From Syntrophaceae bacterium (lineage in GTDB: Bacteria; Desulfobacterota; Syntrophia; Syntrophales; Smithellaceae): a stretch of 64,000 bases of DNA. Position numbers and translations under genes: made by a program. The notes under the pieces were generated by a model. The model saw only the letters and a list, made by a program, of their open reading frames with translations, did not search any database and was not told the DNA's origin. Shown here one piece after another: positions 1-8,797 of this stretch (position 1 is its first letter; every line of letters begins with the position of its first letter). The stretch covers positions 1-64,000 of the forward strand of contig JAHDKI010000023.1 in NCBI GenBank assembly GCA_018436925.1, written 5' to 3'.

Positions 1-55
1 ACCGCACAGCTTCCAGCTTGAACTCCCTACTAAACGATTGTCTTTCCTTTCTCAT
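1..55 (-). CDS. IS3-family transposase OrfA, N-terminal fragment (runs off window)
   Basis: On the minus strand an ATG at 53-55 opens a frame reading MRKERQSFSREFKLEAVR before the window edge. The SFSREFKLEAVR pattern is typical of the start of the helix-turn-helix OrfA protein of IS3-family transposases, which binds the element's ends. Only 18 codons are present, so integrity cannot be judged. A purine-rich stretch with GGAG lies upstream. The frame sits just inside a terminal inverted repeat that ends near 130, consistent with the element entering the window from the left. Confidence 0.8.
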   Translation of the reverse strand, partial: MRKERQSFSREFKLEAVR

Positions 56-130
56 CGGACACTCCTCTCTTCTTCATTGTATACGTATCTGTATACTTTT
101 TGAAGTGTCCGTTAAACTGGGGGAGGTTCA
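1..130 (-). mobile_element. IS3-family insertion sequence, one end
   Basis: Read on the minus strand from 130, the sequence begins TGAACCTCCCCCAGTTTAAC, the style of terminal inverted repeat (TGAACC plus a C/G-rich run) seen in the IS3 group. The OrfA start lies about 75 bp inside. The other end and any target duplication are outside the window. The element sits next to the RHS tip and its partner gene, a common place for insertion sequences. Confidence 0.7.
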
Positions 131-190
131 GGGCGTCCCCCATTCCTCTCCATTCTTTCCTCCCCATTCAAGTATGGCCCTTTCAGATAT

Positions 191-781
191 CTAAACTATC
201 TTCAGATTATCAACAGATGTCAGTCCGCCAGCTTCAATAAATTTCAGTGCTTCCTTACCTACCCAGTAACTCCTTTTTCCTGCCTTACAACAGGTAGTTA
301 TTTTACGTAAATATTTCACTATCGATCTATATTTTCCCTTGAGTAAATCACTCACAACTATTTCCTGGGCTAATTCTTCAATGTAATACTTATTGTAGTA
401 TGATATGGAACCAGAAGTCAGAATGCTTTTATTTCTTTTTCTTATCATCGCACATGGACTAAAATTGATGTATGGACCACCATGTCGTTGTTTTAAAAAA
501 TAGCGAATGCCATTATTTCTTTCTACTTCGTGGAATTCATATGGAAATCTTTGATAATCCTGCCAACTAACAAATACCGGCCCACATAATTCTTTATCAT
601 CGATTATTCTTTGTAACGCACACGGATCATCTATCACGATATATTTTGGTTTCTTATACTCAATGTAGGGCACGATAACCGCACGACAGTTGAGAAGATA
701 TTTTACCAATTCAATTTGCTCATTTCTTGATAGAATCATATCAAATTCCGGCATAGTGATTATTTCACTCCATACATTCAA
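191..781 (-). CDS. Putative immunity protein for the upstream RHS tip
   Basis: A 196-residue soluble protein that I do not recognise. Its start lies 4 bp downstream of the stop of the RHS tip (786-1616) on the same strand, the usual order for an RHS or polymorphic toxin followed by its cognate immunity protein, so that role is inferred from position. The gene is clearly more AT-rich than the surrounding chromosome, like the toxin half upstream, suggesting both arrived together. There is no signal peptide or membrane segment, so a cytoplasmic inhibitor is plausible. The residues are rich in Tyr, Lys and Ile, with no enzyme motif that I can see. Confidence 0.55.
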   Translation of the reverse strand: MNVWSEIITMPEFDMILSRNEQIELVKYLLNCRAVIVPYIEYKKPKYIVIDDPCALQRIIDDKELCGPVFVSWQDYQRFPYEFHEVERNNGIRYFLKQRHGGPYINFSPCAMIRKRNKSILTSGSISYYNKYYIEELAQEIVVSDLLKGKYRSIVKYLRKITTCCKAGKRSYWVGKEALKFIEAGGLTSVDNLKIV

Positions 782-785
782 TTAG

Positions 786-1616
786 TCACCATTTGTCTGG
801 ACCAATGGTGTGGTTAGTAATGCCCAATCGACGATACACATCCTCTCTATCTCTATTCCTTTTCCATGTTGGATGGCGTTCTAATTCCCAAATTTCTACT
901 GTTCGTCCATTCTTAACTTTTTGAAGATCTGGTTGCTTATTTGTTTCGTATCCCTGGACTTTATACTCACGCTTTATTTCTTCACCTTTCTTAATCTTAC
1001 TTAACAAATCCGCTTCTTTCTTGTCGATTGCTTTTATATGATCTGGTTTTCCCCTAGACCCATATCCTTTTGCCCCCTTCACTGCCTGTAATAAATATTT
1101 GCCGCCAGGTATTCTATTTAAAACTATCGTTTCAAGCAAACGATCCAATTGAAAAGATTCATAGACATAATCACACAATGTCGTGTTTATTACATATGTA
1201 CCCCACTCGCCATTGGCTGCGTTTTGTACTGCCCTTTGATCACATGCTGCTCTCATCTCCCCAAAAAGGCCGGGATAGGAAGCGGCATAGTATGCAGCAT
1301 TGTTACCCTCTGCATAATTATCTCCCCCGGTGTAACCTTTCCGCCAGTAACCATCGCCCCACACCGCGGTATCGTATCCTAAACCACCCCCATACTCCGG
1401 ATACATCTGTATATCAAAATGCCCGCTCGGATCCACATAGATCATGGGATTGTTCCGGCAGTAGCTGTAGCGGTTGAGCGACTGGGGATTGAACGGATAC
1501 GGCACAATCGTATCCGCCGAAATAAACCGCCCGATCACCGGGTCATAGAGCCTTTCTCCACTATTGTAGAAATCCGGGAAAATAATGGCCGTAATTATAC
1601 ATACAGGCCCGCGCAA
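786..1616 (-). CDS. RHS-repeat core C-terminal tip with variable toxin-like domain (N-terminally truncated)
   Basis: Residues about 15-68 carry the conserved end of the RHS core: YDPVIGRFISADTIVPYPFN, then SLNRYSY, NNP and YVDPSGH, which marks the hyperconserved junction before the variable toxin. The remaining ~205 residues are unlike any RHS core. The last ~100 are strongly charged, with KQPDL followed by TVEIWELERHPTW; this faintly resembles the spacing of a PD-(D/E)xK nuclease but is not a firm assignment. A complete RHS protein exceeds 1000 residues, so this is an orphan tip lacking its shell and export region. The 5' edge looks scarred, and ATG 1616 may not be a true start. The next gene is the likely immunity protein. 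Confidence 0.7.
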   Translation of the reverse strand: MRGPVCIITAIIFPDFYNSGERLYDPVIGRFISADTIVPYPFNPQSLNRYSYCRNNPMIYVDPSGHFDIQMYPEYGGGLGYDTAVWGDGYWRKGYTGGDNYAEGNNAAYYAASYPGLFGEMRAACDQRAVQNAANGEWGTYVINTTLCDYVYESFQLDRLLETIVLNRIPGGKYLLQAVKGAKGYGSRGKPDHIKAIDKKEADLLSKIKKGEEIKREYKVQGYETNKQPDLQKVKNGRTVEIWELERHPTWKRNRDREDVYRRLGITNHTIGPDKW

Positions 1617-1698
1617 AGCAAGACGTCTTTAGCGCCGGACGCCCCTTCTTAAGATGAAACGAAACATTTCGCCACACTTAGCATCCGGCCCAATAGGC

Positions 1699-2496
1699 CT
1701 AATACGTCTTCCCCGCGGAATCGACCATCGGCACAAACCGGACCGGAACAATCCGGTCTTGAACAAGGCGCCCCTTTTGTTTCGTCAGCACCACCAGTTC
1801 CTGAAAACCCGCATCGCCTATGGGAATGACCATTCTCCCGCCCTCGGCAAGCTGTTGGACAAGCGGGGAAGGAACTTTCGTCGGCGCGCAGGTAACGACC
1901 ACCGCATCAAACGGCGCCGCTTCGGGCCAGCCCTGATAGCCGTCGCCGATTTTGACATGAACATTCCCGTAGAGACCCGATAAAAGCTTCTGAGCCCGCA
2001 TGCCCAAGACTTCGACGATTTCGATCGTATAAACACTTTTGCACAGCCCGGCCAGCACGGCGGCCTGATAGCCGGACCCGGTTCCGATTTCAAGCACTTT
2101 CATTCCGGCATGAGGGGCGATGACTTCCGTCATCAACGCCACGATATACGGCTGGGAAATCGTCTGCCCTTCGCCGATCGGAAGGGGATGATCGCCGTAG
2201 GCCTCTTTGCGCAAATGTTCAGGCACAAACAAGTGACGCTCCACTTTCCTCATCGCCGCCAGCACTTTCGGATGACGAATGCCCCTGGCTTCAATCTGCC
2301 GTGACACCATCTCTTCCCGAAGCGCGGCGTAATCGGCGTTGCCAGGCCCGGCAGCGCAAGTCGGCGCCGAGAGCAACACGCTCACGAAGGCCGCTGATAC
2401 CGATACTATCGCCGCCAACCCGCATGTGCGGCGCGCAGCCCTTGTCGCTTCAATCGGCTCGCCGTCTTGACGTCTTTTTAAACCTGTAATCGCCAT
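1699..2496 (-). CDS. pcm: Protein-L-isoaspartate O-methyltransferase with signal peptide
   Basis: Repairs isoaspartyl residues by SAM-dependent methylation. Family marks are RQIEARGI near the N-terminus, the GEGQTISQPYIVALM block, and the SAM-binding VLEIGTGSGYQAAVLA. At 265 residues it is longer than the cytoplasmic enzyme (~210) because of an extra N-terminus: basic residues then a hydrophobic run (about 24-46) ending in TCAAG, which looks like a Sec signal peptide. The start at 2496 is chosen for the AAGGAGGT five bases upstream; a longer frame from 2538 would overlap the previous gene. It is the last gene of the permease-methyltransferase operon. Family call firm; export inferred. Confidence 0.88.
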   Translation of the reverse strand: MAITGLKRRQDGEPIEATRAARRTCGLAAIVSVSAAFVSVLLSAPTCAAGPGNADYAALREEMVSRQIEARGIRHPKVLAAMRKVERHLFVPEHLRKEAYGDHPLPIGEGQTISQPYIVALMTEVIAPHAGMKVLEIGTGSGYQAAVLAGLCKSVYTIEIVEVLGMRAQKLLSGLYGNVHVKIGDGYQGWPEAAPFDAVVVTCAPTKVPSPLVQQLAEGGRMVIPIGDAGFQELVVLTKQKGRLVQDRIVPVRFVPMVDSAGKTY

Positions 2497-2498
2497 AC

Positions 2499-3092
2499 TT
2501 ACCTCCTTGTTCCCGCCCTCCGCAAAGGCGTGCTCCACAGATAGACTTTGCTGATTCCGCCGTCGCGCCGGTAAACGGTGGCTTCGACATCCGGAATCAC
2601 GCCCTCCATATCAAAGTCATGCGACACAATGCGCGATCCGGGCTTGAGCGTCTCCAACTGCGGGATCAGACGAACGTTGAGTTCCGGCAAAAGGTAGAGT
2701 GCAACGACAGACGCTTCGCTTATATCCAACTTGAAGATATCTTTTTCCGATATCCCCACCAGATGTCCGACTTTCGCCTTGCGGACATTTTCCCTGGATA
2801 GCCGAACCATTGCGGGGTCGATGTCAAAACCATAGGCTTTCGCACCCGCTTTTTTTGCCGCCGCGATGACAATGCGCCCGTCGCCGCATCCGAGATCATA
2901 AACGACATCGGAAGCCCGAACATCGGCCAGGCGCAGCATGACCTCGACGGTTTCCTCAGGCGTGGGCACGAAATGTATGTCGGGCTTTCGGGGCGTTTTA
3001 GTTTGAGACCGGAGATCCTGCGCATGGATTAAAAACCCGGCTGCCAACAATAAAACGGACAACAAGATGATTTTTCGCTTTGCGCTTTTCAT
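2499..3092 (-). CDS. Exported class I SAM-dependent methyltransferase
   Basis: A 197-residue protein with a strong N-terminal signal peptide (basic start, hydrophobic 9-22, end near HAQ) followed by a compact methyltransferase fold. VVYDLGCGDGR is the SAM-binding glycine-rich motif and the acidic residue follows in GFDIDP. PTPEETVEVMLRLA precedes it, as in small methyltransferases of this group. The substrate is unknown. The gene lies 3 bp after the permease and its stop is 2 bp from the next start, so the three genes are one transcript. A periplasmic SAM enzyme is odd because SAM is made in the cytoplasm. Confidence 0.75.
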   Translation of the reverse strand: MKSAKRKIILLSVLLLAAGFLIHAQDLRSQTKTPRKPDIHFVPTPEETVEVMLRLADVRASDVVYDLGCGDGRIVIAAAKKAGAKAYGFDIDPAMVRLSRENVRKAKVGHLVGISEKDIFKLDISEASVVALYLLPELNVRLIPQLETLKPGSRIVSHDFDMEGVIPDVEATVYRRDGGISKVYLWSTPLRRAGTRR

Positions 3093-3095
3093 GGA

Positions 3096-4454
3096 TCACG
3101 GCTCCTTTTCCTGCGTTTCATCTTCGGCATGGCCGATCGCCCGCCGTTTTTGATTTAGTATCAACAGAGGAATTCCGCTTGCCAGAACCCCCAAACCGAT
3201 GATCGCCCCAAGACCGGTGTAGATCAGAGCCGAGTAAAGCATGTAAAGACAGATCAGGCAAAAGACAGCCGGCGTTACAGGAAAGAAAGGAACGACGAAG
3301 GCGGTTTCGCCGGGAGACCGCAAAACGCGCAGCACAAAAACAGACAAACCGACCATCAGAAAGAACAACCAAAAGACCGGCGCGGTATATTCCACCATAC
3401 TGACAAACCCACTGCGCGTCGAGGCGCCCAGCGCCACCAGCAAAAGCGCCGCGCCCCCCTGAAAAAGCAGCGCGTTGACCGGCGTGTGCTTCCGGCCGTG
3501 CCAGCGTCCCAGAAAGCCCAAAACGGGGTGGTCTCGTCCTACGGCATAGGCGGTCCGCGCGCCGGTGATGACGGCGGCATTCATCGTGCTCAAACAGGCC
3601 AGAAGAATCAGAAAACTTACAAACCGCGCTCCGCCATCGCCCACGGCCCGCCGCATCAAATCCGCCATGACGGCCGAAGACGAGGCCATGTCCGAAAGGC
3701 CCAGACCATTGAGAAGCGCCAGATTAACGACCGCGTAGATGACGGTCACCACCGCAATGCTCAAAAGTAAAACCTTCACCATGTTTTTCCTTGGAGACTT
3801 CACCTCCGCGGACAGAAAGGCCGCTTCATTCCAGCCTCCGTAGGTGAGCAGAACAAAGATCATGGCGGTCCCCAAGGCGGCGCTTTCGGGAATCAGGGGT
3901 CCGGCAGTCGCTGCGCTCCGGGGTTCGCCCAGCCAAAAGCCGCACACCGCGATTCCGGCCAAACCCAGCACAATAAGCCCGATGAGGGCCTTTTGGGTGA
4001 CTTTACTCTGGCGCAGACCCGCCACATTCAGCGCTGTGAGGGCAACCACGGCGGCCGCCGCGTAAAGAGAGGTTGAATAGGGGCCGAGAAACAAAATCTC
4101 CGAAGCATAGTCTCCGACAATAAACGCCACCATGACGATCGATCCGGTCTGGATGACGGACAGCCGCCCCCAGCCGTAGAAAAAAGCCGGCGTCGGTCCG
4201 AAGGCTTTGCTTAAGTAATGGTAGTCTCCGCCTGCATGGGGATAAGCGGAAGTCAGCTCCGCGTAGCATAACGCGCCGATAAAAGACGCGATGCCGCCCG
4301 CCAACCAAAACAGAATCAGCATGCCTTCGCTGCCGGCCGATGCGGCGACAATGGACGGCGTCTTGAAGATTCCTATGCCGACCATCATGCCGACGATAAT
4401 CGCCGTCGCATCCGCAATCGAAAGGGTTTCTCTCGGCTTGGCCGTTTTTTGCAT
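3096..4454 (-). CDS. APC-superfamily amino-acid permease
   Basis: A 452-residue inner-membrane transporter with about twelve hydrophobic helices. The first helix contains GMMVGIGIFKTPS, the unwound glycine-rich substrate/Na+ site typical of the amino acid-polyamine-organocation superfamily, and the next reads GALCYAELTSAYPHAGGDY, also characteristic. The substrate cannot be read from sequence. It heads an operon with the two methyltransferases (3 bp gap to the next gene). A near-consensus promoter lies about 120 bp upstream, giving a leader of roughly 115 nt. Confidence 0.88.
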   Translation of the reverse strand: MQKTAKPRETLSIADATAIIVGMMVGIGIFKTPSIVAASAGSEGMLILFWLAGGIASFIGALCYAELTSAYPHAGGDYHYLSKAFGPTPAFFYGWGRLSVIQTGSIVMVAFIVGDYASEILFLGPYSTSLYAAAAVVALTALNVAGLRQSKVTQKALIGLIVLGLAGIAVCGFWLGEPRSAATAGPLIPESAALGTAMIFVLLTYGGWNEAAFLSAEVKSPRKNMVKVLLLSIAVVTVIYAVVNLALLNGLGLSDMASSSAVMADLMRRAVGDGGARFVSFLILLACLSTMNAAVITGARTAYAVGRDHPVLGFLGRWHGRKHTPVNALLFQGGAALLLVALGASTRSGFVSMVEYTAPVFWLFFLMVGLSVFVLRVLRSPGETAFVVPFFPVTPAVFCLICLYMLYSALIYTGLGAIIGLGVLASGIPLLILNQKRRAIGHAEDETQEKEP

Positions 4455-4575
4455 CAGGGCATCCTTATGGATCGCCGACTGTGAGGATTCATTGCGTTTG
4501 AGACAGGCCCTGCAAGGGGCCGCTCCGGCATCGCGCGAAGAAGAACTTCTTTAGAATGAGACGTATCCGGGCGCC

Positions 4576-4605
4576 ATTATAATGGAGGGTGAAAAAACGT
4601 GTCAA
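4576..4605 (-). promoter_or_regulatory. Sigma-70 promoter for the permease-methyltransferase operon
   Basis: On the minus strand TTGACA (4605-4600) and TATAAT (4581-4576) are separated by 18 bp; both hexamers match consensus exactly. The -10 element sits inside the palindrome CCATTATAATGG (4574-4585). The predicted start point is near 4568, giving about a 115-nt leader before the permease start at 4454. Confidence 0.7.
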
Positions 4606-4664
4606 TCGAAAACGGATCGAGAATCGAGGGGTGCAAAAAGGCCCGAAGCAAAGCCCCGGATCGG

Positions 4665-5267
4665 CTAAATCCTGGCCAGCACGCGGCAGGGGGCGCCGGC
4701 AACGCCGCAGAGGCGAAGCGGCAACGCAAAAAGCTCTCCTTCGGGCGAAAGACCCAAAGCGGCGGAATCATCCAGATCTTCCACGAGAAACTTGCCCGCA
4801 CGCGCCGCCAGTCGATTAAACGCATAAGGATCGGCCGATTCGACCTCGACAGTTCCCGCAAGAACCAAAACCCGCGGCGGCAGGGAAAGAATCTGATTGG
4901 CAAGATCTTTTGAAAGCGCCGCTCTCAAGCCTTCGGTGCTGCGTATAAAGAGGATTTTTTCCCGCCGGTAGGCGCGAAGACTTGCCTCCATCGACGGCCG
5001 CTGGGCGACGGCCGGCAAATCAAGCAGGAAATACGTCCCTACTAAATCATCCGGCGCAACGGCCTCCAGAGTCGCTCCGCCTTCCACAAAATGCGCGGGG
5101 GCGTCCATATGCGTTCCGGTTTGCGTCCCCATGGACAACCGCGAAACGCGAAATCCTTCGTTCGAAATGGAACTCCATTCAGACAGGTTGAAAGGGGGGT
5201 CTTGATACGGTCCCGAGGCAAAGGGAACAAAGGACGGATTCAGCGGTTTGGTCAGATCGATGATCAT
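4665..5267 (-). CDS. Cyclase-family (kynurenine formamidase-like) metal hydrolase
   Basis: A 200-residue protein of the PF04199 cyclase family, which includes kynurenine formamidases and isatin hydrolases. The metal-binding signature is seen as TGTHMDAPAHF around residues 51-61, matching the family pattern GTHxDxPxHF, and MIIDLTKPLNP is the typical opening. A cytoplasmic metal-dependent amidase or lactone hydrolase is expected; the substrate is unknown. It lies 51 bp downstream of EF-G2 and may be transcribed with it. Confidence 0.82.
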   Translation of the reverse strand: MIIDLTKPLNPSFVPFASGPYQDPPFNLSEWSSISNEGFRVSRLSMGTQTGTHMDAPAHFVEGGATLEAVAPDDLVGTYFLLDLPAVAQRPSMEASLRAYRREKILFIRSTEGLRAALSKDLANQILSLPPRVLVLAGTVEVESADPYAFNRLAARAGKFLVEDLDDSAALGLSPEGELFALPLRLCGVAGAPCRVLARI

Positions 5268-5318
5268 CTCCGGATGCCTCCGATCGAAAAAGACGCCGTC
5301 CGAAGCGCAGCAGGCGTC

Positions 5319-7352
5319 TCAGGCCCGGTCAAACGTTTCGAAAAGCATCGAGAAGACGGCTCGGCCCTGCGTCGCCGAGCGCAAATCCGTGGAATATCCG
5401 AACATGGCTTTAAGCGGCACCTTAGCCTTGACTTCCGAGATCGGCCCTTTGGGATTGACCGACTGGATTTCTCCGCGGCGCGCATTGATGTCTCCGATCA
5501 CGTCGCCCATGAATTCGCTGGGCGTGATAATATCGACCATCATAATCGGTTCGAGCATCGCCGGCTGTGCCGCCAGGCATCCCTCGCGAAAGGCGGTTGC
5601 GGCTGCGATCTTGAAGGCCTGCTGGGAGGACTCGCCTTCGCGGTAGGCGCCGCCGGTGATCCGAACGCCGATATCGATGACCGGATATCCGCCCAGAACG
5701 CCGCTGGTCATGGCTTCCCGGAGGCCTTCTTCGATGGCTTCATGATATTCCGCGGGAACGATCGTTTCGTCAAGCGCGTTCACAATGTCGTTTCCCGCCC
5801 CGCGCTTTCTTGGGGCGAGTTCCAGGCACACACGGCCGTAATGCTTTTTGTCGCCCAGTTCTTTTTCAAAAACACCTTCGGCATCGACGCGCCCGGAAAT
5901 GGTTTCGCGATAGACCACCCGGGGCCGGCCGACATTGACATGCGCATTGAATTCGCGTTTCAAACGATCGACGATGACATCCAGATGCAGCTCGCCCATG
6001 CCGGAAATCACGGTTTGGGCGGTTTCATCTTCGTACTTCACCCGCAGCGTCGGATCCTCGTCGGCCAGCTTCACCAGCGCCACAGCGAGTTTTTCCTGGT
6101 CGGCGGGCGTTTTGGCCTCAATGGCCTGGGAAATCACCGGCTCATAAAACTCGATCTGCTCCAGGACAATCGGCCGGGATTCGTCGCAAAGCGTGTCGCC
6201 GGTTGTCGTGTCTTTGAGCCCCAGGACGGCGACAATTTCACCGGCCGAGGCTTTCTCGATGCGTTCGCGCTTGTTGGAGTGCATGCGCAAAAGTCTCGCG
6301 ATTTTTTCCTTTTTCTTCTTGACGGCGTTGTAGACTTCTCCGTTGGCGGCAATCTGTCCCGAATAGATCCGCAGGTAGGTGAGCTTGCGGCCTTCATCCA
6401 TCTGAATCTTGAACGCCAGCGCGGCAAGCGGTTCCTTGTCGGAACTGTGCCGGACCTCTTCTTCTTTGGTTTTGGGATTGACGCCCCGGACCGGGGGAAT
6501 GTCTTCCGGCGAAGGCAGATAATGAATCACCGCATCCAGAACAGGCTGAACGCCCTTGTTTCTCAGCGCGGTTCCGCACAGAACCGGCACGATCTTCAAA
6601 GCGATTGTGGCCTGTCTGAGCGCCGCGATCAGTTGCGACGGCGCGATCTCTTCGCCGGCCAGATAGGCATCCGCCAGGTTGTCGTCGACATCCGCAAGCG
6701 TCTCAATCATTTTTTCGCGTTCACGGACTGCCGCACCGGCAAAGGCCTCGGGAATATCGACTGCCGAGTACTCCCGCCCCTGCGTGCTGTCATCCCATAC
6801 GAGATATTTCATGGCAATCAGATCCACTACGCCGCCGAATGTATCTTCCGCGCCGACCGGAATCTGCACGGGGACGGGCCGGGAGCGAAAGCGCGCCTGC
6901 ATCATGTCGAGAGCGTGATCAAAATCCGCCCCCACGCGGTCCATCTTGTTGATGAAGGCGATTTTCGGCACGCCGTATTTGTCCGCCTGATGCCAGACGG
7001 TTTCGGACTGAGGCTCGACGCCGGCTACGGCGCAAAAGACGACCACCGCGCCGTCGAGGACGCGCAAGGAGCGCTCCACTTCGATGGTAAAATCGACGTG
7101 CCCGGGGGTATCGATGATGTGAATGTCGTGATTTTTCCACTCGCAGGTCGTGACGGCGGAGGTAATGGTGATGCCGCGCTCCTGCTCCTGAGGCATCCAG
7201 TCCATCACCGCCTCGCCGTCATGGACTTCGCCGAGTTTATAGGACTTCCCCGTATAGAAGAGGATGCGCTCGCTGACCGTTGTCTTGCCCGCGTCGATGT
7301 GCGCGACAATGCCGATATTTCTTGTTCGGGATAACTTCGTTTTCGGCGCCAT
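5319..7352 (-). CDS. Elongation factor G paralogue (EF-G2 type)
   Basis: A 677-residue translational GTPase. The G-domain motifs are intact: AHIDAGKTT (P-loop), RGITI (switch I end), DTPGH (switch II) and NKMD. Domains II-V follow, including [18 protein letters not shown] of domain III and [11 protein letters not shown] of domain V. No str operon genes (rpsL, rpsG, tuf) are nearby and it is shorter than canonical EF-G (~692-700), so it is probably the second EF-G of this lineage, perhaps specialised for translocation or recycling; that split is inference. It sits 5 bp after the GerMN gene. The long open frame on the opposite strand (5091-7334) is a codon-bias shadow. Confidence 0.88.
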   Translation of the reverse strand: MAPKTKLSRTRNIGIVAHIDAGKTTVSERILFYTGKSYKLGEVHDGEAVMDWMPQEQERGITITSAVTTCEWKNHDIHIIDTPGHVDFTIEVERSLRVLDGAVVVFCAVAGVEPQSETVWHQADKYGVPKIAFINKMDRVGADFDHALDMMQARFRSRPVPVQIPVGAEDTFGGVVDLIAMKYLVWDDSTQGREYSAVDIPEAFAGAAVREREKMIETLADVDDNLADAYLAGEEIAPSQLIAALRQATIALKIVPVLCGTALRNKGVQPVLDAVIHYLPSPEDIPPVRGVNPKTKEEEVRHSSDKEPLAALAFKIQMDEGRKLTYLRIYSGQIAANGEVYNAVKKKKEKIARLLRMHSNKRERIEKASAGEIVAVLGLKDTTTGDTLCDESRPIVLEQIEFYEPVISQAIEAKTPADQEKLAVALVKLADEDPTLRVKYEDETAQTVISGMGELHLDVIVDRLKREFNAHVNVGRPRVVYRETISGRVDAEGVFEKELGDKKHYGRVCLELAPRKRGAGNDIVNALDETIVPAEYHEAIEEGLREAMTSGVLGGYPVIDIGVRITGGAYREGESSQQAFKIAAATAFREGCLAAQPAMLEPIMMVDIITPSEFMGDVIGDINARRGEIQSVNPKGPISEVKAKVPLKAMFGYSTDLRSATQGRAVFSMLFETFDRA

Positions 7353-7357
7353 AGGGT

Positions 7358-7981
7358 CTAATTGCTCTTCGGCTGGGCTCCGGCGAGCAATTCCGGATTG
7401 GACTCAATAGGCCCGAGTGTTGAAATATGGCCTCCGATGGAGTTGACGGCCTTGCCATCGACCAGAATCCGGACCGAACGAATCTGCGGAATGTTTTGCG
7501 CCAGCGAATTGACAAGCGAATACAGTGTCGCCATTTCCGCGGTGGATCCGCGCGGATGGTTTTTAAGAAGCTCCGCGGAAAAATTCACGCTCGCGACGCC
7601 GTCTTTATCCACCGCGACGCCAAGCAGGGCCACGCCGTCCGGAAAAGTGTTCAGATGGCCGGTTTTGGACCCGTCAAGCAGAGCGCGGACAACCTCCGCG
7701 GCCTGGTCCGCCGGATCCGATTCCTTGATGATATAACGTTTTTCCGCCACCAGGAAACGCTCCTGCGCGTCGGAAAAATAAATCTCCGCGGGAAAGCGTT
7801 CTTTCCTTTTCATCGCCTCCGTGTCCACCGGCGGGAACAAGGCGTTGAATAAAATAACGAAAAAAATAACCAGCACAATAAAAACGCCGCCCAGAATCGC
7901 CACCAGATAGGCAATGCGGGTGGATTTCTTTTTTTTGCGGTCTTTGAAATCCAAAGACCGTTTTTGTTTCTTTGTGGACAT
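7358..7981 (-). CDS. Membrane-anchored GerMN-domain protein
   Basis: A 207-residue protein with a very basic cytoplasmic N-terminus, one transmembrane helix at about residues 23-48, and an extracytoplasmic GerMN domain recognised by [39 protein letters not shown] and VRILVDGK. GerMN domains occur in spore GerM and in many non-sporulating bacteria, where they are thought to bind cell-wall material; the function here is unknown. It is the first gene of a unit with EF-G2 5 bp downstream, an unusual pairing of an envelope protein and a translation factor. Confidence 0.82.
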   Translation of the reverse strand: MSTKKQKRSLDFKDRKKKKSTRIAYLVAILGGVFIVLVIFFVILFNALFPPVDTEAMKRKERFPAEIYFSDAQERFLVAEKRYIIKESDPADQAAEVVRALLDGSKTGHLNTFPDGVALLGVAVDKDGVASVNFSAELLKNHPRGSTAEMATLYSLVNSLAQNIPQIRSVRILVDGKAVNSIGGHISTLGPIESNPELLAGAQPKSN

Positions 7982-8100
7982 GCCTCTAAAAACTCCTTGA
8001 AAAAAACTTCGCCAATCTAGGGCATTTTTAATGGACTGTCAAGAACTTCAAGCGTCAAACGCTCTGAAGCATTCGGGCTGCGGCGCTTCTTGAAAAAACA

Positions 8101-8129
8101 AAAACAGCCCGCGTCGGGCGGGCTGTTTT
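8101..8129 (-). terminator. Intrinsic terminator downstream of rubrerythrin
   Basis: A perfect 12-bp stem (8101-8112 with 8118-8129) closes a 5-nt loop. A-rich and T-rich flanks give U-tracts on both strands, so it can stop the rubrerythrin transcript and possibly act in both directions. Confidence 0.85.
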
Positions 8130-8156
8130 TTTATAGCCTGTCTCAACGAAGGCGGC

Positions 8157-8735
8157 TTAGAAATTTTCGGCCAGCACTTCGTAATAAGACTGCGGATGAC
8201 GGCAGGCCGGACATTCCTTGGGCGCTTCCGGTCCCTCATAAACATAGCCGCAGTTGATGCAGTGCCACTTGGTTGTCGCTTTCTTTTTAAAGACCTCGCC
8301 GGTTTCAATGTTCGCCGCCAGCTTGCGATAGCGGTTTTCATGAAACATTTCGACTTTGGCGATCTGTTCAAACGAACGGGCCACTTCTGGAAATCCTTCA
8401 TCTTTGGCGATTTTGGCAAAGTCGGAATACAGGGTGGTCCATTCCATATTCTCGCCTGCCGCCGCCGCCTCGAGATTGCTGCGAGTATCGCCGATCACGC
8501 CTGCGGGATAGGCGGCCGTGATCTCAACCTCGCCGCCTTCAAGATACTTGAAAAAGACCTTTGCATGTTCCTTTTCATTCTCCGCGGTCTCCAGAAAAAT
8601 TCTGGATATCTGTTCATAGCCTTCTTTCTTTGCGGCGCTGGCAAAGTACGTATAGCGCATTCTCGCCTGCGATTCCCCGGCAAAAGCCGCCAGTAAATTC
8701 TTCTCTGTTTGTGTTCCTTTGAGTGATTTCGCCAT
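8157..8735 (-). CDS. rbr: Rubrerythrin
   Basis: A 192-residue non-haem iron peroxidase that reduces hydrogen peroxide in anaerobes. The N-terminal ferritin-like di-iron domain shows [34 protein letters not shown] and a second pair near [13 protein letters not shown], supplying the expected Glu/His ligands. The C-terminal rubredoxin-like domain is complete: [10 protein letters not shown] and CPACRHPQ, two CxxC knuckles for the FeS4 centre. The Shine-Dalgarno AAAGGAG is well placed. It lies 62 bp downstream of the flavoredoxin-like gene and may share its transcript; a strong terminator follows. Confidence 0.95.
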   Translation of the reverse strand: MAKSLKGTQTEKNLLAAFAGESQARMRYTYFASAAKKEGYEQISRIFLETAENEKEHAKVFFKYLEGGEVEITAAYPAGVIGDTRSNLEAAAAGENMEWTTLYSDFAKIAKDEGFPEVARSFEQIAKVEMFHENRYRKLAANIETGEVFKKKATTKWHCINCGYVYEGPEAPKECPACRHPQSYYEVLAENF

Positions 8736-8797
8736 ATCTGTCTCCTTTCGAATTCTGAAAACTTAAATTTTTCCAATGCGCCGGATCGTCATCGGCG

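Noticed and set aside
1070-1477. Plus-strand frame of 135 codons across the RHS tip
   Set aside because: Antisense to the clear RHS core motif; no ribosome site or similarity.
5091-7334. 747-codon plus-strand open frame opposite EF-G2
   Set aside because: Fully antisense to a well-conserved EF-G; GC-rich codon bias commonly leaves such frames open and the translation resembles no protein.
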